Below, piece by piece: positions 1 to 6,222 of a DNA stretch of 14,145 nucleotides (position 1 is its first letter; each line of letters starts with the position of its first letter). The DNA is from Bacillota bacterium. GTDB lineage: Bacteria; Bacillota; Clostridia; Oscillospirales; Ethanoligenentaceae. Position numbers and translations under genes: made by a program. Under the pieces are notes generated by a model. The model was not told where the DNA came from. It saw only the letters and a program-made list of their open reading frames with translations, and did not search any database. The stretch lies in NCBI GenBank assembly GCA_023391535.1, contig JAEWAU010000040.1:1-14145 (forward strand), given 5' to 3'.

Positions 1-30
1 GGCCGGCGGTTTTGCCGGCTGCCGCGCCCG

Positions 31-50
31 CCGTTTCGCGACGGTTTTTT
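31..50 (+). terminator. Weak intrinsic terminator-like hairpin upstream of xylB
   Basis: A 4-bp stem (CCGT at 31-34, ACGG at 41-44) with a 6-nt loop is followed directly by six T (45-50). The stem is short, so this is only a candidate, perhaps ending a gene to the left of the window. Its position argues against extending the xylB frame upstream to position 12. Confidence 0.35.
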
Positions 51-95
51 CCCAAAATAAAGACTAAACTGCGACCGGAAAGGACGGTCCGACCG

Positions 96-1622
96 ATGAA
101 CTATCTGCTCGGCATCGACCTCGGCACTTCCGGCACCAAAACGGTGCTGTTCGACCTCGCGGGCCGCGCCGTGGCCTCCCACACAGTGGAATATCCGCTT
201 TCCCAGCCGCGCAACGGCTGGGCGGAGCAGGACCCCGAGGATTGGTGGCGCGCCGCCGTCCAGACCGCGCGCGCGGTGCTGCAAAAAAGCGGAGCGGACC
301 CGCGCGAGATCGGCGGCGTGGGCATTTCGGGCCAGATGCACGGCCTGGTGATGCTCGACGAGCAAAACCGCGTGCTGCGCCCCGCCATTCTGTGGTGCGA
401 CCAGCGCACCGCGGCCCAGTGCGAAGAGATTACGCGCCTGGTGGGCCGGGAGCGGCTCATCGAGCTCACCGCGAACCCGGCGCTCACAGGCTTCACCGCC
501 TCCAAAATCCTCTGGGCGCGCGAAAACGAACCCGAACTGTTCGCGCGGTGCCGGCACATTCTGCTGCCCAAGGACTACGTGCGCTTCCGGCTCACGGGCG
601 AATACGCCACGGAGGTTTCCGACGCCTCGGGCATGCAGCTTCTGGACGTGCCCAACCGCCGGTGGTGCGGCGAGGTGCTCGAAAAGCTCGGCATCGACGA
701 ACGCCTGCTGCCGCGCGTGTACGAATCCCCGGAGCTCACGGGCCGCGTCACCGCGCAGGCCGCGGAGCTCACGGGGCTCGCCGCCGGAACGCCGGTGGCG
801 GGCGGCGCGGGCGACAACGCCGCAGCCGCCGTGGGCACCGGCGTGGTGCGCGACGGGCGCGCTTTCGCCACCATCGGCACCTCGGGCGTGGTGTTCGCCC
901 ACACCTCGCGCCCGCGCATCGACCCGAAGGGCCGCGTGCACACCTTCTGCGCCGCCGTTCCGGGGCAGTGGCACATGATGGGCGTGACGCTGGCGGCGGG
1001 CCTTTCCCTCAGCTGGTTCCGCGACCAGTTCTGTTCGGAGGAAATCGCCGAGGCGAAGCGGCGCGGCGTACACCCCTACCGGCTCATGGACGAGGAAGCC
1101 GCCGAGATCCCGGCCGGCTGCGACCGGCTGCTCTACCTTCCCTACCTGATGGGCGAGCGCACGCCGCATCTCGACCCGGACTGCCGCGGCGTCTTTTTCG
1201 GGCTTTCGGCCATGCATACGCGCGCGCACCTTATCCGCGCCGTGATGGAGGGCGTGTCGCACTCGCTGCTCGACTGCCTCGACATCCTGCGCGAGCAGCA
1301 GGTGGATTCCGAGGAACTGATCGCCTGCGGCGGAGGCGGCTCCAGCCCCCTGTGGCGCTCCATGCTCAGCGATATGTTCGGCTGCCCGGTGAGCACCGTG
1401 AACTCCAAGGAGGGCCCGGCGCTGGGTGCCGCGCTGCTCGCGGGCGTGTGCGCGGGCGCCTACGCCACGGTGCCCCAGGCGTGCGACGCCGTGATCCGCC
1501 GCGCGGAAACGGTGCGGCCGGATTCCGCGCTCACGGAGGTTTACGCGCGCTACCACAAGCTCTACGCGCAGCTCTACCGCTCGCTCAAAGACGATTACGC
1601 CGCTCTGGCCGCACTGGGGTAA
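96..1622 (+). CDS. xylB: Xylulokinase (FGGY carbohydrate kinase)
   Basis: Phosphorylates D-xylulose to xylulose 5-phosphate with ATP in the cytoplasm, feeding the pentose phosphate pathway. The 508-residue product is close to the usual family length (E. coli XylB is 484). The N-terminal phosphate-binding signature IDLGTSGTK lies at residues 7-15, the substrate-loop SGQMHGLV at about 78-85 with the Met-His pair seen in xylulokinases, the catalytic Asp in GGAGDNAAAAVGTG at D240, and the second ATPase motif ATIGTSGVVF follows. The C-terminal half has the GGGGSSPLWRSMLSD adenosine-binding region. ATG at 96 was chosen because the family begins immediately before this motif and AGGA lies at 81-84; the frame is open back to 12, but those 28 residues are low-complexity and cross a terminator-like hairpin. 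No xylose isomerase, transporter or regulator is visible beside it. A related FGGY sugar kinase is possible, but the match to XylB is strong. Confidence 0.92.
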   Translation: MNYLLGIDLGTSGTKTVLFDLAGRAVASHTVEYPLSQPRNGWAEQDPEDWWRAAVQTARAVLQKSGADPREIGGVGISGQMHGLVMLDEQNRVLRPAILWCDQRTAAQCEEITRLVGRERLIELTANPALTGFTASKILWARENEPELFARCRHILLPKDYVRFRLTGEYATEVSDASGMQLLDVPNRRWCGEVLEKLGIDERLLPRVYESPELTGRVTAQAAELTGLAAGTPVAGGAGDNAAAAVGTGVVRDGRAFATIGTSGVVFAHTSRPRIDPKGRVHTFCAAVPGQWHMMGVTLAAGLSLSWFRDQFCSEEIAEAKRRGVHPYRLMDEEAAEIPAGCDRLLYLPYLMGERTPHLDPDCRGVFFGLSAMHTRAHLIRAVMEGVSHSLLDCLDILREQQVDSEELIACGGGGSSPLWRSMLSDMFGCPVSTVNSKEGPALGAALLAGVCAGAYATVPQACDAVIRRAETVRPDSALTEVYARYHKLYAQLYRSLKDDYAALAALG

Positions 1623-1652
1623 ACGGTGGCCGGCCTGTGGCTCCAATCCGTC

Positions 1653-1699
1653 AAAAGGCGCACCTGCGCGGCCGTAGGGCCGCGGGGGGGCGCCTTTTT
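1653..1699. terminator. Bidirectional intrinsic terminator between xylB and pflA
   Basis: Outer stem AAAAGGCGC (1653-1661) pairs with GCGCCTTTT (1690-1698). Inside it CGCGGCC pairs with GGCCGCG around a short loop. The T run at 1695-1699 serves the + strand, and the A run at 1653-1656 gives a T run on the - strand, so one hairpin can end both convergent units. Confidence 0.8.
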
Positions 1700-1718
1700 C
1701 TGTGCGCCGTAACGCGCG

Positions 1719-2501
1719 TCAGCCGATTTTCCCGGGGAGCACCTCTTCCGCCGCGCGCCTGAGCCGCGCGATGGTTGCTTCCGGGCATTCGGGCGTGCCG
1801 CGCAGCGGAAATTCCAGCCCCAGCGCGTCGTACTTGGCGGCGCAGAGCTTGCGGAACGGGAGCAGCTCCAGCCGCTCCAGATTGCCGAACTGTTTGCAGA
1901 TTCCGGCCACAAGCCGCACGGATTTCTCCGTATCGGTAAGGCCCGGCACCACCACATGCCGCACCCACAGCGGCACGCCCAGCTCCCGCGTGCGCGCAAG
2001 AAAGCCGAGCGTCTGCGCAAGGCTCCCGCCGCAAAAGCGCCGGTAAGCGGCTTCCTCCGGGAACTTTATGTCGCAGAGCACGAGATCGGTGCGGCGCAAT
2101 ACGGCGTCGGCGCGACGCGATAGGGCGTCGGCGCCCGCCGTGTCCCCGATGCCGGCGGTGTCGAGCGCCGTGCGGATTCCCGCCTCGTGCAGCCGCCCGA
2201 ACAGCTCCGCCACAAAATCCGGCTGCAAAAGAGGCTCGCCGCCCGAGACGGTGACCCCGCCGGTTTTTCCGAAATACGGCCGGAAGCGCAGCGCCCGCCG
2301 CGCAACTTCACCGGCGGTATATTCCGCGCCCGCGTTCGGCTCCCAGGTATCCGGGTTGTGGCAGTAGGCGCAGCGCAGCGTGCAGCCCTGCAAAAACACC
2401 ACGAACCGCAGGCCGGGGCCGTCCACCGCGCCGAGGCTCTGGAACGAATGCACCCGTCCTTTCGCCTCCGCGCGGGCCGGGCGGTTTTCCTCCCCGCCCA
2501 T
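1719..2501 (-). CDS. pflA: Pyruvate formate-lyase activating enzyme (radical SAM)
   Basis: Radical SAM enzyme that uses a [4Fe-4S] cluster and S-adenosylmethionine to install the glycyl radical on PflB. The cluster motif CxxxCxxC is seen as CTLRCAYC (C40, C44, C47 of a 260-residue product; E. coli PflA is 246), preceded by the typical VDGPGLRFVVFLQGC stretch and followed by HNPDTW. The SAM-binding motif SGGEPLLQ is at about residues 86-93. It overlaps the end of pflB: pflB stops with TGA at 2503-2501 and ATG begins at 2501 (TGATG coupling). A GTG at 2504 would give one extra residue. GAGG, seven bases before the ATG, supports the chosen start. It is the second gene of a pflB-pflA operon and is therefore under the same riboswitch. 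The activase role is inferred from this pairing; the sequence alone could fit another glycyl-radical activase. Confidence 0.95.
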   Translation of the reverse strand: MGGEENRPARAEAKGRVHSFQSLGAVDGPGLRFVVFLQGCTLRCAYCHNPDTWEPNAGAEYTAGEVARRALRFRPYFGKTGGVTVSGGEPLLQPDFVAELFGRLHEAGIRTALDTAGIGDTAGADALSRRADAVLRRTDLVLCDIKFPEEAAYRRFCGGSLAQTLGFLARTRELGVPLWVRHVVVPGLTDTEKSVRLVAGICKQFGNLERLELLPFRKLCAAKYDALGLEFPLRGTPECPEATIARLRRAAEEVLPGKIG

Positions 2502-4732
2502 CACATCGCCTCGTGGAACGTGCGGGAAATCACCTCGCGCTGCTGATCCTTGGAAAGCTTGTGGAAGTTCACGGCATAACCCGAAACGCGGATGGTGAGG
2601 TTCGGGTGGCTCGCCGGGTCGCGGTACGCCTCGAGCAGCGTTTCGCGGTTTAAGACGTTTACGTTGAGGTGGTGTGCGCCCTGGGCGAAATAGCCGTCGA
2701 GCAGGGCCGTGAGGTTCGCGTCCCGCTCCGCCTGCGTGTGCCCCAGCGCCTGCGGCACGATGGAGAACGTGTTGGAGATGCCGTCGCGGCAGGCGTCGTA
2801 GGGCAGCTTCGCCACCGAGTTGAGCGCGGCCAGAGCGCCGTTTCTCTCGCGGTTATGCATGGGGTTCGCGCCGGGCGCGAACGGCTCGCCGGCTTTGCGG
2901 CCGTCCGGCGTCGCGCCCGTCTTTTTGCCGTACACCACGTTCGAGGTGATGGTGAGGATGGAAAGCGTGTGCTCCGCTCCGCGGTAAGCGGGGTGCTTTC
3001 TGAGCTCCTCATAGAACAGCCGCACCTGCTCGCACGCGATGGAATCCACCCGGTCGTCGTCGTTGCCGAACGCGGGGTATTCCCCCTCGGTTTCAAAATC
3101 CGTGATGAGCCCGGTATCGTCCCGGATACACCGCACGCGCGCGTAGCGGATGGCGGAAAGCGAATCCGCCAGCACGGAAAGCCCCGCGATGCCGAACGCC
3201 ATGAACCGGTGGACGTCCGTATCGTGCAAGGCCATTTCGAGCTTCTCGTAGGCGTATTTGTCGTGCATATAGTGGATGATGTTCATGGCGTTCACATAGG
3301 TGCGTGCGAGCCACATACGGTAAAACGCCAGCCCTTCCAGCACTCTGCCGTATTCCAGCGCGTCGCCCTCGTAGGGCGGGCGCGCGGGAGCCACCTGAAG
3401 ACCGCTTTTCTCGTCGCGTCCGCCGTTGAGGCTCATGAGCAGCAGCTTTGCGAGGTTTGCCCGCGCGCCGAAAAACTGCATCTGCTTGCCCACCCGCATG
3501 GCCGAAACGCAGCAGGCGATGGCATAATCGTCCCCGAAGCGCGGGCGCATGAGGTCGTCGTTTTCATACTGGATGGCGTGGGTGGCGCAGGAAAGCCGCG
3601 CCGTGTAGCGCTTGAACGCCTCCGGCAACCGCTCCGACCACAGCACCGTGAGGTTCGGCTCCGGCGCCGGGCCGAGCGTTTCGAGCGTGTGGAGCATCCG
3701 ATAGGAGCTTTTCGTCACAAGCGCGCGGCCGTCCTCGCCCATGCCGCCCACCGCTTCGGTAATCCACATCGGGTCGCCCGCGAACAGCTCGTTGTATTCG
3801 GGCGTGCGCAGGTGCCGGGCCAGCCGCAGCTTGATGACGAAATCGTCGAACAGTTCCTGCGCCCCCGCCTCGGCGAGCGCGCCGGAGCGCAGGTCGCGCT
3901 CCATGTAGATATCGAGGAATGTGCTCACGCGCCCGAGGCTCATGGCGGCGCCGTTTTGCTCCTTGATGGCGCCGAGGTAGCCGAAATAGAGCCACTGAAC
4001 CGCCTCGCGCGCCGTGGCCGCCGGCCCGGAAATGTCGATTCCGTAAAGCTGCGCCATCTCTTTGAGCTTTCCGAGGAACGCGATCTGCTGGTAAAGTTCC
4101 TCAAGCTGCCGCACGTTCTCGGCATCCATATCCCGCGCGCCGTAAGCCGCCTTGTCCCGTTTTTTCTGCTCGATTAGGGCATCCACGCCGTAAAGCGCCA
4201 CACGGCGGTAATCGCCGATGATGCGTCCGCGGCCGTAGGCGTCCGGCAATCCGGTGATGACGCCGCAGTGGCGCGCCGCCCGGATCTCGTCGGTATAGGC
4301 GCGGTAAACGCCCTCGTTGTGCGTCGTGCGGTACAAAAATTCCTGCTCCACCTCGTCGGAAAGGCGGTAGCCGTAGGCTTCGCACGCCTTGCGCGTCATT
4401 TTAAGCCCGCCGAACGGATTCACGCCGCGCTTTAGGGGCGCGTCCGTCTGCAGGCCCACGATGAGCTCACGCTCCCGGTCCAGATACCCGGGGCGGTAGC
4501 TTGTGAGCGAGCTGACGGTGCGCGTGTCCACATCAAGGACGCCGCCCGCCTCCCGCTCCGCGCGCAAAATCGCCCGCACCCGCTCCATGAGCGTCGCGGT
4601 GCGCGGCGTCGCGTCCGCCAAAAAGCCCTCGCCTCCGCCATAGGGCGTAACATTTGCCTGAATGAACCCCCGCACGTCGATTCCGTTCTGCCAGCTTCCG
4701 CCCCGGAAGCCTTCCCACGCTTTGTTTTCCAT
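2501..4732 (-). CDS. pflB: Formate C-acetyltransferase (pyruvate formate-lyase)
   Basis: Oxygen-sensitive glycyl-radical enzyme that converts pyruvate and CoA to acetyl-CoA and formate. The product from ATG 4732 is 743 residues (E. coli PflB is 760). The active-site cysteine pair is in IACCVSAM (C407, C408), and the C-terminal glycyl-radical motif RVSGYAVNF carries the radical glycine at about G718. The N-terminus MENKAWEGFRGGSW matches the family start. AGGAAGG (4748-4742) sits nine bases before ATG 4732; an ATG at 4741 (nine bases further upstream, in frame) is the alternative. The frame stays open to 5047, but that extra stretch runs through the gene's promoter, riboswitch and terminator, so it is leader, not protein. 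It is translationally coupled to pflA. The paired cysteines and activase neighbour favour a true pyruvate formate-lyase over other glycyl-radical lyases. Confidence 0.95.
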   Translation of the reverse strand: MENKAWEGFRGGSWQNGIDVRGFIQANVTPYGGGEGFLADATPRTATLMERVRAILRAEREAGGVLDVDTRTVSSLTSYRPGYLDRERELIVGLQTDAPLKRGVNPFGGLKMTRKACEAYGYRLSDEVEQEFLYRTTHNEGVYRAYTDEIRAARHCGVITGLPDAYGRGRIIGDYRRVALYGVDALIEQKKRDKAAYGARDMDAENVRQLEELYQQIAFLGKLKEMAQLYGIDISGPAATAREAVQWLYFGYLGAIKEQNGAAMSLGRVSTFLDIYMERDLRSGALAEAGAQELFDDFVIKLRLARHLRTPEYNELFAGDPMWITEAVGGMGEDGRALVTKSSYRMLHTLETLGPAPEPNLTVLWSERLPEAFKRYTARLSCATHAIQYENDDLMRPRFGDDYAIACCVSAMRVGKQMQFFGARANLAKLLLMSLNGGRDEKSGLQVAPARPPYEGDALEYGRVLEGLAFYRMWLARTYVNAMNIIHYMHDKYAYEKLEMALHDTDVHRFMAFGIAGLSVLADSLSAIRYARVRCIRDDTGLITDFETEGEYPAFGNDDDRVDSIACEQVRLFYEELRKHPAYRGAEHTLSILTITSNVVYGKKTGATPDGRKAGEPFAPGANPMHNRERNGALAALNSVAKLPYDACRDGISNTFSIVPQALGHTQAERDANLTALLDGYFAQGAHHLNVNVLNRETLLEAYRDPASHPNLTIRVSGYAVNFHKLSKDQQREVISRTFHEAM

Positions 4733-4762
4733 CCGCGCCATCCTTCCTGCCGTCCTCCCGCC

Positions 4763-4801
4763 ATAAAAAAGGGCAGCATCGGAAAAATTCCAATGCTGCC
4801 C
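4763..4801 (-). terminator. Intrinsic terminator in the pflB leader (riboswitch expression platform)
   Basis: Read on the - strand, GGGCAGCAT (4801-4793) pairs with ATGCTGCCC (4779-4771), with an inner GGAA/TTCC stem (one mismatch between the two), then six T (4770-4765). It lies between promoter and start codon, about 30 nt before ATG 4732, so it can only be an attenuator. Its 5' arm shares GGGC with the 3' conserved element of the ZTP aptamer, as expected if ligand-bound aptamer prevents the terminator from forming. Confidence 0.88.
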
Positions 4802-4873
4802 AGACGGTCGGCTCAAAATCCCACCGGCCATTCCCTTGTGGTTGCTCCACAATGCTCCGTCAGTTACGGCCGG
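4795..4873 (-). promoter_or_regulatory. ZTP/ZMP riboswitch (pfl motif) upstream of pflB
   Basis: On the - strand the leader has the parts of the pfl/ZTP aptamer in order: P1 5' arm CCGGCC (4873-4868); conserved AACTGACGGAG (4866-4856); hairpin P2 TTGTGG/CCACAA (4852-4847 with 4841-4836); GGGAA; P1 3' arm GGCCGG (4829-4824); a linker; and the 3' element GCCGACCGTCTGGGC. GACGG (4861-4857) is complementary to CCGTC (4807-4803), giving the expected pseudoknot. The class senses the AICAR nucleotides ZMP/ZTP, which accumulate when 10-formyltetrahydrofolate is short, and usually turns expression on. Here it would raise formate production from pyruvate. Class assignment is by motif and pairing from memory, without a covariance-model search. 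Confidence 0.88.
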
Positions 4874-4891
4874 CGTATTCGGTTTGGTTTT

Positions 4892-4921
4892 ATTATACCC
4901 GCGCAGCGCGGGGGCTGTCAA
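4892..4921 (-). promoter_or_regulatory. Promoter of the pflBA operon
   Basis: Perfect -35 TTGACA (4921-4916) and -10 TATAAT (4897-4892) with an 18-bp spacer, of the housekeeping sigma type. Transcription should start near 4885, giving a leader of about 150 nt that holds the riboswitch. A 15-bp perfect palindrome (4898-4912) fills most of the spacer. From 4922 to the divergent promoter at 5125 I see no gene or recognisable site. Confidence 0.88.
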
Positions 4922-5124
4922 GCGCAAATGTGCAAGTTCTGTCCGCACGGGAGGGACAGCGGTCGCGGTTTTCCGAAGCCGGAACGGCCGGGAGAAAAGA
5001 CTCTTCTCGCAAAAAAGCGTCCGCATCCGCTTGGTTTCACCGCCCAAAAGGGCGATTGAGGAGGGAAAAACGCCGCCTAAAACCGCGATAAACCCACACG
5101 GACGAACTATTTGTGCATAATATA

Positions 5125-5153
5125 TTGAATTATGGCTTCCAGTATTTTATAAT
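5125..5153 (+). promoter_or_regulatory. Promoter of the 5291-8137 gene cluster
   Basis: -35 TTGAAT (5125-5130) and -10 TATAAT (5148-5153), 17-bp spacer, in an AT-rich island. Start is expected near 5160, leaving a leader of about 130 nt. In that leader, GCGCCGG (5255-5261) could pair either with CCGGCGC (5225-5231) or, as GCGCCG, with a nearer CGGCGC; no known riboswitch class was recognised. Confidence 0.75.
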
Positions 5154-5290
5154 CTGGTTATGGGAATCGACAGGTAATATACGGCTACGCCTTTTTTCGC
5201 AAGCACGGCACTCGTTCCCCGGCACCGGCGCGAATTGCGGCGGCGCGGGAAAAAGCGCCGGCGGTAAAAGGCGGAATGGAGGGAAAAAGA

Positions 5291-5932
5291 TTGCGGCTCG
5301 ACGATCTGACGGAACTTGAAAATCTGATTGAAAAATTGGATAGCGTGTATTCCGCAAAGCTGACGGCTGACAAAGACGGAAATCTCTGCGAGATCCACGT
5401 CCTTTCGGACAAAAGCAAAAGCCCCAAGCAGATCTCCCGGGATATCCAGTCGGCTATCGCCGCCCGCACGGGCCACGAAATCGAGCACCGCATCATCAGC
5501 ATCGCGCAGGTGGAGGAGGACGCGGTTTCCGGCCCGGAAAGGCTCCGAATCTCCGGGCTTGAAATCAGCAGCTTCGAAGGCGCTTTTTCCGCCACGGTGA
5601 CGCTCACCGATAAAAAGGACGACTACCGCGGCAAGGCCAGCGAGCCGAACGCGGTTTCGTCGCGGCGGAAAGTTTTGGCCACCGCCTCCCTCAATGCCGT
5701 GCACGATTACATGAAGAGCTGCCCGTTCAGCCTTTTGGACGTCCAGAAGATCCGCATCGCGGGCTCGGACGAGATCAACGTGGCCGTTCACTATTGCTCC
5801 CACGGAAACGACCGCCTGCTCACCGGCACGGCCATGGTCGCCGACGACGAATACAGCGCCGTCATCAAGGCGACGCTCAACGCGATCAACCGCGTCATAC
5901 CGGCAGCCCCCGCCTCGTCGAATTCCCGGTAA
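5291..5932 (+). CDS. Conserved protein of unknown function
   Basis: Function not recognised. The 213-residue product is soluble, with no signal peptide or membrane segment. It reads as two alpha/beta halves: an N-terminal part with VYSAKLTADKDGN, EIHVLSDKSKSPKQISRDIQ and an H..ISIAQ end, and a C-terminal part ending in a run like VADDEYSAVIKATLNAINRVI. From memory, similar proteins occur in Clostridia, in some cases near HD-domain genes; the second half resembles a LeuA-type regulatory fold, but this is only an impression. TTG at 5291 is preferred because GGAGGG (5278-5283) stands seven bases before it; the in-frame ATG at 5276 has a poorer site and would add five residues. It is the first gene of a likely operon with the 27-residue peptide, the HD-GYP protein and the DUF5317 protein: no terminator is visible before 8212. 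Confidence 0.8.
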   Translation: MRLDDLTELENLIEKLDSVYSAKLTADKDGNLCEIHVLSDKSKSPKQISRDIQSAIAARTGHEIEHRIISIAQVEEDAVSGPERLRISGLEISSFEGAFSATVTLTDKKDDYRGKASEPNAVSSRRKVLATASLNAVHDYMKSCPFSLLDVQKIRIAGSDEINVAVHYCSHGNDRLLTGTAMVADDEYSAVIKATLNAINRVIPAAPASSNSR

Positions 5933-5966
5933 CAACCGCATGCAATACGGGCCGCAACAGCGAAGC

Positions 5967-6022
5967 GGAACAGCCTGTCTGTCTTAGCGTAGGGACAGAG
6001 TAATCTTCAAGGAGGCTGTTTC
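5967..6022 (+). promoter_or_regulatory. Leader hairpin overlapping the ribosome binding site of the small peptide
   Basis: GGAACAGCCT (5967-5976) pairs with AGGCTGTTTC (6013-6022), ten pairs with one G-U. Inside, CTGTC (5979-5983) pairs with GACAG (5994-5998). The 3' arm takes the last AGG of the AAGGAGG site at 6009-6015, so folding would partly mask it. No known riboswitch class was recognised. Confidence 0.45.
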
Positions 6023-6024
6023 TG

Positions 6025-6108
6025 ATGGTACGTAAAGTGTTGATTGCGCTGAGCGCGATCGCTGCCCTGGTTCTTTCCAGCGGCGCTTCGATCAAGATCT
6101 TTTGCTGA
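6025..6108 (+). CDS. Small hydrophobic peptide (27 residues)
   Basis: A short frame with a textbook ribosome binding site: AAGGAGG (6009-6015), nine bases before ATG. The product starts with a basic end (MVRK), continues as a hydrophobic Leu/Ala/Ile-rich stretch (about residues 5-17), then SSGAS and a C-terminal IKIFC with a terminal cysteine. It looks like a signal-peptide-like or single-span membrane peptide. There is no lipobox, because the only cysteine is the last residue, and it does not match AgrD, in which the conserved cysteine lies several residues inside the peptide. It stands 114 bases before the HD-GYP gene and 92 after the upstream gene. A regulatory leader peptide, secreted signal or membrane microprotein are all possible; the start signal is the main evidence that it is translated. 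Confidence 0.6.
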   Translation: MVRKVLIALSAIAALVLSSGASIKIFC

Positions 6109-6222
6109 TGCGCGCATAACTTTCGGTCCTTTTTGCGGCTCGTATTGTATATATTTTGAAGCGATTCATACGTTTCTTCGATCAGCGTGTGGATAAAATC
6201 CGCTTTTTTAAAGGGAGTTTCC

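Noticed and set aside
12..95. 28-residue N-terminal extension of xylulokinase
   Set aside because: Pro/Ala/Arg-rich sequence over a terminator-like hairpin, and FGGY kinases start just before the IDLGTSGTK motif.
4733..5047. 105-residue N-terminal extension of pflB
   Set aside because: It covers the promoter, riboswitch and terminator of the operon, and family members begin at MENKAWEGF or its equivalent.
5154..5290. Possible c-di-GMP riboswitch in the leader of the HD-GYP cluster
   Set aside because: The downstream HD-GYP gene made this attractive, but the conserved GEMM elements were not found; only GC-rich short stems are present.
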